Below, one piece after another: positions 23,875 through 35,546 of a stretch of DNA of 64,000 bases. The stretch's first letter is position 1, and every line of letters starts with the position of its first letter. Below the pieces are notes generated by a model, which was given only the letters and a program-made list of their open reading frames with translations, had not been told where the DNA came from and searched no databases. The stretch spans positions 310,001-374,000 of the forward strand of contig PCDI01000002.1 of assembly GCA_002778195.1 (NCBI GenBank), written 5' to 3'. This DNA is from Raffaelea ambrosiae. Taxonomy: Eukaryota; Ascomycota; Sordariomycetes; Ophiostomatales; Ophiostomataceae. The position numbers and the translations under genes were made by a program.

Positions 23875-25531
23875 TTATACCTCGCCGGTCTCCTTGGCAG
23901 CCAGTGCGCCGGGGGCGACAACATCAGCCGCGGTCTCGTCCGAGAATTTCAGGTCGTCCTCTAGGGGCACCGTGTCCTGGATTCTCATAAAGATCAACGG
24001 CGCTGCAATGAGCAGCGAGCCGGCAAGAAGTCCCCACTGAATCTTGTTAGGATCAAGACAGAACACAACAACCATAGACATCTTGGCGAACTTACGGTGG
24101 CACCGTAAACCGTATTGTACGGCTTGGAGAGATCATCAAGACGCCAGAAGATGGCGGCGCCAGCAGATTGGATACCCTGATGTGGTGTTAGCAATGCTCA
24201 ACTTGCTAAAGTCGTTTTCGCCTCCAAGCCAATCCATCCGCCAAACCTACCTTGTAGAAACCTGCGAGGTTGGCGGCCTTGCGGCCCGAGTTGGACAGAG
24301 CACCCATGTACCAATAGGTGCATGTCTGCCAGCAAGCATCAAAAAACCCGAAGAAAATATACAGGAACATGGGGCCAATGTACTTCTTGCCGCCGTCTGT
24401 CCAGTCAATGGCCACAAAAGTCGTGGCGTGGGATCCCACTTGCTCGCGTGGCAGTTGGTCCTTCTGCCAGGCCCAGCCGCCACCCCAGACAATAAACGTG
24501 ATCGAGAACAGGGTCACCAGGGCGATCCGGGCACGCATGCTGCGGCGTACCTTGGTGTAGTCCAAGAGATGGCCAAAGAGAACGGCGCCAAAGATCTGCG
24601 ATAGCCAGTACAAGACGTTGTTCAGCGAACGCGTGCGCGTGTTGAAGTAGCCCGGGTTCATCTCGTTCGTCTGATACGTGTAGAACAGGTTGGACGAGAA
24701 CATCATGGGAAACAGGAGCAGGATCCACCAGTCGTTGGTGAGTGTTTCGTAGAGACCCTTGATCTCGCTCTGCCACGACGGATTCTTCATCAGAATGACG
24801 CGCGAGCCATCTTCGCGGATGATCTTGTTGGCATCGACGAGGAAGATGGCCAGCACAAGACCCAGAAACATGAGCACAATGAAGCCGGCATATGTGCCAT
24901 CCGTCACGGCAGAGGCCGTGGTGGTGTGAATGTTCTGGCCCAGCGGGATCAGGGCGCCAATGACGGCACCCAGGTTGAAGATGATCCAGAAATAGCTAAT
25001 GTAGCGGCCTTTCTGGTTCTCGGGAGGGTAGGCCATCATGATGGTGCCCTGGCCAGTCCAAAGCAGACCGGCACACAGGCCGAGGAAAGCGCCTGCAAAA
25101 ATGACGAAGCCTTGGTTTTCATTGTGCGAGTAGCTTAAGAAGCTGGCCGCGTAGATGCAGTAACCAATGCCACCGATAGCCAGGGTAGCTCTCACGCCAA
25201 GGCGATTGGCAAACGAGCCAGAGAAAAACCCGACAACGGCGAAAACCGAGTACAGAGCAGTGTTGGCTTTGTCCGAAGCATGCGGGTCAACTTGACCACC
25301 AGCACCCATGCCGGTGATGGCGTTGAACATGCCGGGGCACAAGAAGCACACCATGGCAACCATGAAAAGCTGGAATTTGGGCGACGCATACCATATATTC
25401 TTGCCAAAGAACTTCTTGTACATCCAACCCTGCGGGAGCACAAGAGGACCACTGGGGGCCGAAGGAGGCGCCTCATTAGAGGCGGTCACCGGAGGTGACG
25501 AGGTCTCCTTTGAGTCGACGTTGTCTGCCAT
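23875..25531 (-). CDS. UNC93-like (DUF895) multi-pass membrane transporter
   Basis: The model is complement(join(23875..24036, 24096..24176, 24251..25531)), giving 507 residues. It resembles fungal UNC93/DUF895 proteins of the major facilitator superfamily, whose substrates are mostly unknown. A hydrophilic N-terminal tail of about 45 residues is followed by about 11-12 hydrophobic segments. Family-like blocks include SPKFQLFMVAMVCFLCPGMFNA, YSVFAVVGFFSGSFANRLG and GLLWTGQGTIMMAYP. Two 3' introns each have a clear donor (GTAGGT, GTAAGT) and a CTAAC branch site next to the acceptor. Together they restore the last transmembrane helix (WGLLAGSLLIAAPLIFM) and the acidic C-terminal tail ending GEV. 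The start is MADNVDSKE at 25531; the open frame extends 26 codons further upstream into Lys-rich, leader-like sequence. The family call is good; the transported compound is unknown. Confidence 0.9.
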
Positions 25532-26835
25532 TGTTAAGAGTGTTTTTGGTTTCTTTCGGTGTCTTTTTGTGTCTTTTTGTGTCTTTATTCGAGATATCGA
25601 GATCAACAAATGGTCAACCTAAAGAAACGGACGAGAGTGAGTTAGCCAGACATCGAATCTCTGTTGAAATTGTCCTTCCCGCCCAAGCTTTTTCTCGTGA
25701 TATTGGGGATATGAGATGGAGCGACGCATTGACGGGGGTGGAAGCTATAGAGGGGAAATGCGTGAAAATTGACGCAGTGTAGGCGCTGTTGGTTACCGAG
25801 CCAGGAGACTGGGGACAACCGCCGTCCGGCAGAGCAGCATGAGGGAGGCACGACGAGAGAGGCCCCCAAAAGAAATAAGGTGCTGCTTGGGATGCTGCAG
25901 GTGACGGCTAAACAAGACAGCTCTGGAAGCGATATATGCTGCCATATACTATTACCCCACGTGCAATATACATATATATAGACATATATGGACAGGCATG
26001 CATCATGCAACCAGAAGCTGTAGATGGAAGCGAAGGTGTAGAACTGAAGGTGCGAACATGTGCAAACGTGTATGTGCAGATGAGGGAAGATACATTCGTG
26101 TGTGCACTGACTCAATGCTTGCGATCCGTCCAATTTGGGAGTAAGCAGCTCGAACCCACCTCTGATGATCTGTTCTGGGTCGAGATTCGAACAGACGAGT
26201 AGACGGCGATGTATCAGAGAAAGAGGAAGAGAGAGAAGACCAAAGAAGGGGTGCGGGTTGCCAGAAATATTAAAGTTGGGGAGCCCAGTGGTTCTTTAAA
26301 AAGGCAATTTGGCAGAGGGCCGGCAACAGGAGCGTGCAGCAAGCAAGGGTAGTAGAAACGCAGGTAGCAGGAGTATCGTAGACTGCAGGAGGGGGCAGGG
26401 GGGGGGTGGTCGAGAATAAATGAAACCAGGATGGGATTTTGGAGGTGCAGTCCCGGTCCAGGCCAGGCGAGCTGCCTCAGTTAGCCCGGTTGGCTAGTGA
26501 GACGGCACGGGGGGTGTGGAGGTGCCAAACTGGCAGGTGGGTAATAGGAGTATTATGGAGGGTGTCCTGGAGTAGTTGTCTGTCCCAACTTGGTGTCCAA
26601 TGCAGCGGCTGCAAGGTAGCAACGGCCTGCCACAGTGAGACTGCGCAACAGCCCGGGTGGACGACGGCCGGGCCACGGCCAGAGCTGTCGTTTCCGTCGG
26701 TGAGTTTGGGTTCTTGCGTGTCTCTTGTCTGTGTCTCTGTGAAAGCTTGTGGCTCTCTCTCACCGCTGTCTCTGGTAGAGTTTGTGTGTTCCCCGTGTCC
26801 TTCCACAGTCTCCCAACCTCTCCCCAAGCTCGAGC

Positions 26836-26939
26836 TCTTGTCCGACGGGTGGTAGCACGAACAACAGTAGCGTGGTAGCGCTCGTGTCTGATTAGTCGCG
26901 TGCAAAGTCTTCGGAGAAGGGGGCAGACGGTGGTGTGGT
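26836..26939 (+). repeat. Direct duplication, copy 1
   Basis: These 104 bases recur at 27041-27144 with one mismatch that I can see. The second copy begins directly after the single N at 27040. This pattern is typical of unmerged overlapping contig ends. Confidence 0.9.
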
Positions 26940-27040
26940 TGTACTGTTGCGTAATACGGAGGGAGATCCTCTCTCACACACACAGCCTTACTAAAAAAAG
27001 GAGATCTTCAACGATCTTCATCCCAGTTGAATCGTCACCN

Positions 27041-27144
27041 TCTTGTCCGACGGGTGGTAGCACGAACAACAGTAGCGTGGTAGCGCTCGTGTCTGATTAG
27101 TCGCGTGCAAAGTCTTCGGAGAAGGGGGCAGACGGGGGTGTGGT
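27041..27144 (+). repeat. Direct duplication, copy 2
   Basis: This is the second copy of 26836-26939, starting immediately after an ambiguous base. Sequence to the right of the two copies differs, so either contig 1 has a spurious tail or there is a real short tandem duplication. Confidence 0.9.
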
Positions 27145-30100
27145 GGTAGCAAGGATAGCCAGCCGAAGTTGGCTCCAGCAGGGCCGCCGCTGTCGTCTCT
27201 TCGTGGGCTGCAGGTTACATGACAGTCCAGCGAGGCACCAAGGACGAGCCAGCCACAGTCGTAGACGAGCCTTGTTGCTGTTTTTGGATTCTATCTGGGT
27301 GATGTTCGCTTCTTTTGCTGGATGGACCTGTCGGCCCATTGGACGTCCAAAGGAAGATTGGAGGTTACCTGGTAGGGGCTGTGACCGGGATTGGACCAGT
27401 GGCGAGCCCGGCCGCGAGTTTGCAGTGCTCGTAATGCTGGCGAGACGGTCAGAGTGGTCAGAGCTTTTCGGGAAGCAAAGAATCCTAGCAAGGCGGTTGG
27501 GCGTGATGGAAATTTCGCAGGGGAGCCGAGATGAGAAAAAAAAAAACCGTTTGGGAGCAAGGAAATGGCAGGGCAGAGGAAACGTTGGACCCGGCTCGGC
27601 CAAGAGCTGACCCGCAAGCACCAGCTGCAAATGCTCGTCGGACAGGGCTCATGCCACCACTGCAAGGCCGGTGCTAAGCACGACTCGGACATGGTTTTGT
27701 CGATCGTCGAATTTGGGATGCAGACAAGAAGAGAGGTAACTAGTTAGTTAGTAGGCGGATGTACCACGAGTACATGTGGACAAAGTGTACGGTGTACGTG
27801 CAGCATTAGCTCGACAAAAGACTGGGGAAGAACCAGGCTAGCATAGGTAGGTACCTTCATGCACATGTTGGAAGGGTGAAAGGATCGCGTGGTCATCCAG
27901 TCGCGCTTTCCCTTGTTGGCTCTATTTCTGGTCTCGCGGCGCGTAGAATGTCTCTCGAAGGAGGTGCAAGGAGGAAGGAGTGTGGCGTTAGAAGGAAAGA
28001 AGCCCCAGCGAAAAAAAAGCCACCAGGAGGAAGGAACCAGAACCAAGAAACCACCCGGCAGATACATGTCACTTTGGTCTCCCCTCCGTATTACACAGTA
28101 CCTCCGTACCTTGTTTCAATTTCCACCAGATCGATATGACCGGACCGATTAAGATGCCCTGCTGATTGGCCTCCGCAACACACCCCGACCGACACGACCC
28201 GCTTGCCAATGTCTCCCCATTGAGCCCCCCCAGGCTCGACGTTGGCCATTGGCCAGCTTAACACAATCGTCCGTGTCCGCCCATTCCTTGTTCAGGCAGG
28301 AGCTAGCCAGGTGCAGGAGCGACTGCCGTGCCTGCTCTTCGCCAACGCACAACGGTCACTGTGATCCTTTGTCTGCACGGAAGGCACGAATTGATTCAAA
28401 CGCCAACAAATTCTTGGAAAGGACTGGAAAACAAATCAACTCCTATTGCTCTGTAAATAGAACTTTTTTTTTTGTTTACACGTGAAGAGGCTGGACAATC
28501 CGCCAAACAGCCAAGCAGCCTTGCACTTGCACTGGATCCCCAGAGTCTATCTAATACATACAAAGCAGAAACGGCAACTAGCGGCCATAAGCCACACAAG
28601 GCGACACTAATAGAGCCACCTGTTATTAGCGACCGTGTAGCTCTTCCGCCTCCACAATGGGGGCACCGAGCAAGGCGCCCCTCACAAATCGCCCCTAATA
28701 AATAAGCATACAGCCCGTCTAGTCCATTCCAGTGTCTGTTCCTCCTGTGTATGGCCACGGATAGCGTCGTTATTTTCGTCTGTTCACATTGTCCGTATCT
28801 TGTCTTTTTTCCCCTTGTCCCCTTGTCCCGATACTTTAATTCTGCATGTGCATGAGCGAGGCCTAGCATCCCGTTGAGGGCGAGTGCTCGCACCTCGAAG
28901 CGTACCTCGTTTTGTAAAGAACTTCCCTTGGGCTCACCTTGCTTCCTCCCATGCATGTACAATTCCGTGGGCTGCTTTCTTCGCATGTAACGTTTCGTAG
29001 GAGGTGGGCAGTCCTCGTTTAGCAGGTTTTCCTTGGCACTAGTTAGTTGCTCTTTCGAAAACGTTCGAACGCAAGCTCGGGTGAGATTACTTACTATGTA
29101 CGCAGTAACCAACCACTATGCAAGATGCTGTTCATATTTGTTCCTTTTCCTCTGCATCTTGCTTGCCCTCCCACTTCCTCACATCCTTTGCACCCCCATT
29201 CTGCTCCCTCTCCTGACCCCACGAAGAAGCCCATGGTTGCATAGATAAGGAGCTGTCGAGCAGTCGGCCGTCCTGGGTTTATCGTATCTTATGTATGTCG
29301 GAGAAGGTGACCACAGCAAGGTGATTCGCCTTGCAGGGAGGAAAAAAAAAAAAGGCATCTTTTCTCATGCCACACCCTCCACACATATATGATAAATGTA
29401 TCTTCAGCATGGTGTCTATGGCCGACCCCGTGGCCACTTTCCTTGCAGCTGTTCCATTGCTACGTGGCGATGGCATCGAGGCCTATTTGGCCATCTGGCA
29501 CGTTTGGATCGTTGCCTCTGCGCCTGCCAACAACCAATTACGAAAATCATCCGAAGTTTCCAAATTTGACCCAGAGTCGTATGGAATCGAATCCAGTCTG
29601 TCCATGAACGACACTCAACTGGCTGAAATTGGCAAGCTGACAAACAAAATTCCAAGAGACAGCGCTCGAAAAAGAGTCTGCTATATACAATTGGAACAAT
29701 GCACTTTGGGGGGGCCAAAGAGAAAGCTCTCGAGCTCGAGCCCACTATTTCCCTACCCTACAGGACACAACCGTTTCTGTCTGTGCATCTCTGCACATGC
29801 TTGCCCCCTCTGATCGTCTTCGACAACGTAGTATCATCCCCGGTCGTCTATTTTGCGGAGGCGACCACCTTGTAAATAAGCTCACCCAGGACCAAGACAT
29901 ATGAGGAAGTGGAAGTGTGGAGAGTGATAGAATCTCAAGGTCCGAGAGTACTCAGGGCCAGAATAAAGGGTCTTGTCCATTCCAACACCCCGCTCTCTTT
30001 TGCCGAAAGAAATTCTCCGAAAAGGCCGGCAGTCCAATGTGCGAGCAGATATGTAGGTAAGCTACTCGTAGGTAGAAATGCGCGGCCCTGTTGGACTTCA

Positions 30101-30697
30101 GGAGGATTTGACCGGAGACCTAGGAACAACAAAACAGCAACGCCCATCGAACGTGAAAAAGCGCGGACCGGAGAACAGTCAAATGCCCAGAGCCCAAAAG
30201 CCAATAAACACAAACCAAACAGCCAACACGGCCCTTAACTTTGGCCAAGTGTCGTGCCTCTGTTCTCCTTTCGCCCATTTTTCTTTGTTGTTGGTATTCA
30301 AACATGGGTTGGTAGAGATGAATGTCTCAAACAAAACGTCTTATCGGTCTGGCTAGTAATCCAGCCGCGGCGATACAACCCCTGCGAACATGCATGACCT
30401 CTGCCCTCCCAACGTGCAAATCATTCTTAGTTGGACTTTTGTCAATCTACCCACGCTATCATCAAACCCGAATCCATAGAATGTTCCTCGGCATTTCCAT
30501 ATCAATATCGCAACAACTTTCAAAGTTCTGTCCAGCAACGGCCAGCATATATGCTACTGTGGAACGTTTGCTGTGTACACTTCGCATTGAAGCGGCTATC
30601 CGTGTGCGATGTTCCGTGTTGTGATGTGGAAGAGTATGCAGGGAAGGGGGCAAAGGGGGGAAAGGCAGTGGCAGCCTTGCAAGCATGTCTGGTATGT

Positions 30698-30722
30698 NNN
30701 NNNNNNNNNNNNNNNNNNNNNN
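30698..30722. other. Sequence gap (25 N)
   Basis: A run of undetermined bases in intergenic DNA. It disrupts no gene that I can identify. Confidence 1.
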
Positions 30723-30996
30723 GGGCAAAATTCAAAAATAAAGTACAAGCCAAACAATATCCAACTCTGGTGCTTCCGTTTTTTGACACTTTTATACGCT
30801 CTCCTCTTCATCCCTTTCCCCCCGCTCTCTTCTTGCTTCTCTGCGTCTTTTATTTCTCGCGTCCTCTCCTGCCATCGTTGAGACGTCACATAGGAAAGCG
30901 ATTGATTGACTGGGTTTGCAGTTGAATGCAGTACAAAAAAAAAACACAAAAAAAAACAAAAGAAAGAAAGAGCAACGAACAAGCACTGGAACTGTC

Positions 30997-32819
30997 TTAC
31001 GAACTACGCCGGCCCAGCGGCTCAAAGGGAAACATGGCACTGACAATAGCCATGCCCACGAACAGCGCCGCACATACGTAGATCGGGGCCGATGTGCCGG
31101 TGTTGGCCACAGTGGCAATGATGGCACTCAGAATACCCATGATGCGGTTGCACGCCACGGCAATTCCATTGCCCGTCGCACGGTGGGCGCTCGGCAGAAC
31201 CTCGGGTGTGTAGGCATAAAGTGTGCCGTAATAGATGTTGAGACAGAAGCCAATGGCACAGCTGAAACCAACATTCTGGGGTTCGGTGCGGACGGCTGTG
31301 TAGGCAAAGAAGAAGGCGCAGGTGACGAGTGCGCCAATGACCATGGTGTACTTGCGGCCCAGGAAGCGGATCTCGCAGAGCCAGGCGGCCAGCATGGGGC
31401 CCGGGATACCGGAAATGTTGACCAGAGCGTAGTTGCGCCAGGTCTCAAAGGGCGTCTCGTCGAAGCTGGCACCACGCGAGGCCAGGTACGTGCTCAGGAA
31501 CACGTAGAACAGGGGATAGGCCAGACCAATGAGCGTCCACGAAAGCCAGATCAGCAAGGTCGACAAGGCAATCTTGTGTGAGCTGAAGAGGCCGTGCAGG
31601 TGCTTGAGTGTCTCGGCTGGGCTGCAACCGCTGCCCTCCCTAGCTGTCTTGACAACGCCGCAGGCCTGGAGCTTCTCCACGGTCAGCGAGCAGCTGCGGC
31701 TGTACTTCGTGGCCAGGCCCTGCAGAGTTGCGACGACCTTGGCATCCTGGCCGGTGCCGAGTAGGTACTTGGGGGTCTCCATGAGGCGAATGACAGTGAT
31801 GCGGGCAATGGACATGACCAGCACAAGGACGCCGCTGGTGATCATGGTATAGCGCCAGCCCATGTTGTTGGAACGCGTGCAGGTCTCGACGCTGGAGCAG
31901 TTGAGATGGCCGGGCACGAGGAAGCCCCAGGCGATGAAGCCCGTGATGGCCTGGCCGAGGCCCCACCAGGCGGCTAAGAAGGTCACCACCCACTGCTTGT
32001 TGCTGGGCAGGTACTCGAGGAAGACGGTCGTGTCGAGAATGAGATTGCCGCCGCCGCCAAAGCCGATCAGGGCGATGAAGACGCCCAGACCGGCCCAGTT
32101 GGGCATGCCGCCGGCAATGATGGCGGCGATGGAGCAGATGAAGAGCGAGGTGTTAAAGGCGTACTTGCGGCCGATCATGTCAGCAGTCAGGCCCCAGAAG
32201 AGAGCACCAGTCAGCATGCCAACATAGACGGCAATGGTCATGCCCTTGGCATAGCCCTTGTTTCCGAATTCCATGTAGGCTGGGGACGCGACGACAGACT
32301 GCAGCAGTAGAATGAGCGAATCGACGGCGTATCTGCGAGGTCAGCACACCGGGGGACGCGGCAAGTGGAGGGGGGGACCTACCCGAAGCCGTTTAAGCAG
32401 AAGAGCTTCCAGTGGTAGGTGGTCCAGCCGATTTCGTCGATTGCCTGGGGAGGGCATTAGCGTAGGACAGGATACATCAGGACTCTGGGGTTTCTCCTTT
32501 CTGTTTCGAGTTGTGTCTTTCTTTCATTTGTTTGCCTCATGTTGCCGTCTCCTCCTTTCTTTCTATCTTTTTTTCTCTCTTCTCGCCCGATATCATCCAT
32601 TCTCTCTTCTCTTTTCTTTTTTTTTGCCTGATAGCTTACATTGTTTACAAGATGCATCTTCAGAACTAGGGCTTCGTCCATGCCCTGGTGGGCGAGGATA
32701 TCCTCGCCACTGTGAACAGAGCCATCGTCGAGGGCGCGGATTTCGCTGTCAATCCTGGACTCGCCGGCAATATCACCTTTCTCGGCAGCCTTGATGGCCT
32801 CGTCTTGGTTGTCAGACAT
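30997..32819 (-). CDS. MFS transporter, SV2/sugar-porter type
   Basis: The model is complement(join(30997..32332, 32383..32444, 32640..32819)), giving 525 residues. It is a plasma-membrane-type major facilitator with about 12 predicted membrane segments. Motif A appears as GLTADMIGRKYAFN near residue 128. The PESPRYL-like motif appears as METPKYLLGTG at the end of the first half, and a cytoplasmic loop with HGLF joins the halves. The second half carries RFLGRKYTMVIGALVTC and EVLPSAHRATGNG. The 62-nt middle exon reads IGWTTYHWKLFCLNGFG, a typical SV2-like N terminus in which the first helix follows. Introns have donors GTAAGC and GTAGGT and acceptors CCCCAG and CGCAG, and the model closes in frame. 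The start is MSDNQDEAIK at 32819. The substrate is unknown. The neighbouring pectate lyase hints at sugars or sugar acids, but that is inference only. Confidence 0.9.
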
Positions 32820-35546
32820 GGCTGGGGGGAGGGTATGAGGTGCTTTGGGCACTTTACAAGTGGCTCTAGGAATAAGAATGCGGATGTTTGGTAGCGATCG
32901 AGGGAGATGGGGAGAAGAAAGAGAGCGACATGTGGCAGACACGCGGGGAGGGATATTATGCGGCTCGGCAGAGATCCACTGACGAGTGTTCCAATTATAA
33001 GAAAAGAAAGGTACTAAGAAGTCGGGAAATGACAAAATAGAGAATCATTTGGCAGAGGACGTAGGACCGGAAACTGGAAGAGACAGGTCGGAGGCCGAAA
33101 TTGAAGGAGCAAATCAGGTGAGGCAGCAAGTACAAGAGGAATGGGGGTACAGAAGAAGTGTAGAAAAAGGCAGGAGTGAGGGACAAGGTCGCCGGTAAAT
33201 ATATGTCAAACCCCCAAGGAAGAAAGGGACAGTGTCTTTCTGCATTTTGCAATTTGCCTCGTGAAGAGGGTCAGAATAATAATTATGCGTATCCACTGCT
33301 TAGCATGTACAGAAACGGGTGAAGCACCATTGGGCTGCTGGGAGCAACAGCAAAGGCCCACCCCCCAATCAGTGGCCCTGGTCTCCTGCATCTCGACCAA
33401 GTCCGTGGAGACGGCAGGCGTTGCGTTGCAGGAAAGGTAGCTAGAGATCCCTGGGCGAGTCGAGACGCGAGCTAAGCAGCAGGAGCCGAAGCTGGAGCCA
33501 ATTGCTGGCCAGGCCTGCAAGCCACGGGGAGGCAAGTGGGTGAAGATCAAGAAGAAGAGCAAGGGGAGAACAAGGACAGAATCCGCCCTAAAACGAGAAG
33601 TATCCACTCGTGGCGAGCAGGCGTTGACGATCCAACGGCCAGTCCATTGCCTGTTCGGCGATGGCTGTCTTGGTATGCGCCAATCTAACCACGCGATGGC
33701 ACTGCTAGGCTTTGGGCCTTGCCCAGAACCCGTCAGCGGTGCACAGTTACCCAAACAAGTAGCTTGCTACTATCTGCGAGAGCAATGCGCCCGACCACCT
33801 GGTTATCAGCGATCCAAAGCCACCGAGAATATCAAATATCACGATCGGGGGACTGCCGAGCTAGCCAATCGAGGATCTGGCAAGGCATTCCACGGATAAG
33901 GCCCATGGGAGAGGGGGTAGGGATGTATTCTGCTCGTACTCGGACTGCAGCTTCTTGAGATATCACACAGACCATGCTGACAAGGTTGGAAAGGCGCCAG
34001 AAAAGGTGTGGATTGTGCAACCAGAAGGCGACTGGAGGAGAAGCCCACCTCGTGCTCCAAAAGCGGGCCGTGATAGGTCCGTGGCCTAGGCGTTGGGAGT
34101 TGCTAGGTGGTGGTTGGCGGTGACAGGATACCGTCATGCCTGGCTGGCCATGAGTCTCTCACTGCTCTCGTTCTGTGCTCGAATTCATGTCTGCTGTTCT
34201 CTCCAAGGCTGCGCGTGGGGGAACTGCAACCCCAGTGTGCCGCATGTCCGGCCTCGTGACCCTTTATTTTTGCAGTGGCGGAGAACGGCATCTTTCCAAG
34301 GGTTGTTTTTTCCTCGTCTGGCGTGGATCGTATTAATTAATATTGTGTTGTTTCTTCACCGTTTTCCGAGCTTTGGGTCTAGGCTGGCGGTGCATGGCTT
34401 GTGACGTCATGCCGGTCCCCGGCCGCGTGAGGGGGGGAGGAAAAGGAAGGAGCGTCCAAATAAAGAGAGCACCGGTTCATCTTCTACTCCACGTTCTTGC
34501 CTCAATTCTCAAACTCAGAAAGACGGCATCTCTCCCTGTCCCGGAAGAGGAAAAATCGCAAAGCAAAAAGGCCTTGAAAAGACGAGCACCGAAAGTGGAC
34601 CAATTTACCGTCTTTCTGGTCATGCATCCATCCGGTCTGCCGGCGAAAAGTGTTCATGACCCCCACCCTTTTGATACGGGTCCCAAGACAGTGGGATTGC
34701 GGGGAGACCAAGCTCTAACTAATTGTCTGCCAATTGGTGTCATCATCACGCGACCATCCATCGGGATCGTAGCACCGAGAAGCAGCAGGGAGAGTGCTCT
34801 CGACTGCGAGCTTGCCTGCAGGTAATGCCACGTTCCTGTTGATTACGAGCATCCGAAGGAACACGTGGTCAACAGAGTTCAGAAACTGAAGATTTTCACA
34901 GATTGCACTGGTTTACACACTGGCAGTCTTGCTTTCATTGGCCATTCCCCTCCTCGCCATATTCTTCGCTGTCCTCCATTCCATTGCGGAAACCATCCCT
35001 CTGAGAGATTGCCAATTAAGCTGACATACTTGGCCCTCTCGATGCCTGCACCGAACGCGGGGAATTGCAAGGGAAAGTGTCCCATGTCTGGAAGAGGCAC
35101 CGGCCCGATCTACTCTCCTACGCATTTGTTCACACTGTGCCCTGGAAACTACAAATCAGCCGTCATCCTCTTCCTTGACCTCCCCCTTCTTGCCTATCTG
35201 TCCGGCTCTGGCTACCAGGACGGGAGCGGCCAAGCCACCTGAGCCGCTGGCCGATGGCTGCTCAGCCTCTGACACAGAAGTGCATTTTCATCCCAACGCC
35301 ATCAACAACATTGAGTCCATCATGAGAAATGTGAGGTTTGTAAGCCTTATTTACTGCCTTCTTCACTATATTACACAAGCTGAGAGCTCAGCCTTATATG
35401 GAACCTTTGTCTCGTTGCACATGTTGAAAAACCAAAGCATTACTACGTCGGGACCTAGATGTGAGGGTCCTAGGCGAGTTTAGGCAATCACCCCCCTCCC
35501 GGAAGAATTCTCCCAACAGTACTTTTCGTTCGGTCTCGATTCTCCC
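32820..35546. other. Intergenic region, MFS gene to pectate lyase
   Basis: No gene is supported. A full TGACGTCA octamer, the consensus site of CREB/ATF-type bZIP factors, lies at 34402-34409. The rest shows no recognisable structure. Confidence 0.55.
34402..34409. promoter_or_regulatory. Candidate CRE octamer (TGACGTCA)
   Basis: A perfect palindromic CRE, about 1.6 kb upstream of the MFS start and downstream of the pectate lyase. A single short site is weak evidence of regulation. Confidence 0.25.

Larger units (their letters stand above)
25532..30996. other. Long intergenic region without supportable genes
   Basis: About 5.5 kb separate the UNC93-like gene from the next gene. The open frames have no recognisable domains. 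The stretch holds a GTGTCTTTTT triplet of short repeats just upstream of the UNC93-like start, TA-rich elements near 25965-25990, a 104-bp direct duplication around the single N at 27040, and a 25-base gap at 30698-30722. Confidence 0.55.

Noticed and set aside
28396..29112. 238-codon minus-strand frame in the 25.5-31 kb gap
   Set aside because: There is no recognisable domain, codon usage is unlike the neighbours, and no splice-supported extension was found.
32820..33035. 72-codon N-terminal extension of the MFS transporter
   Set aside because: The extension is leader-like, and the hydrophilic MSDNQDEA start fits the family better.
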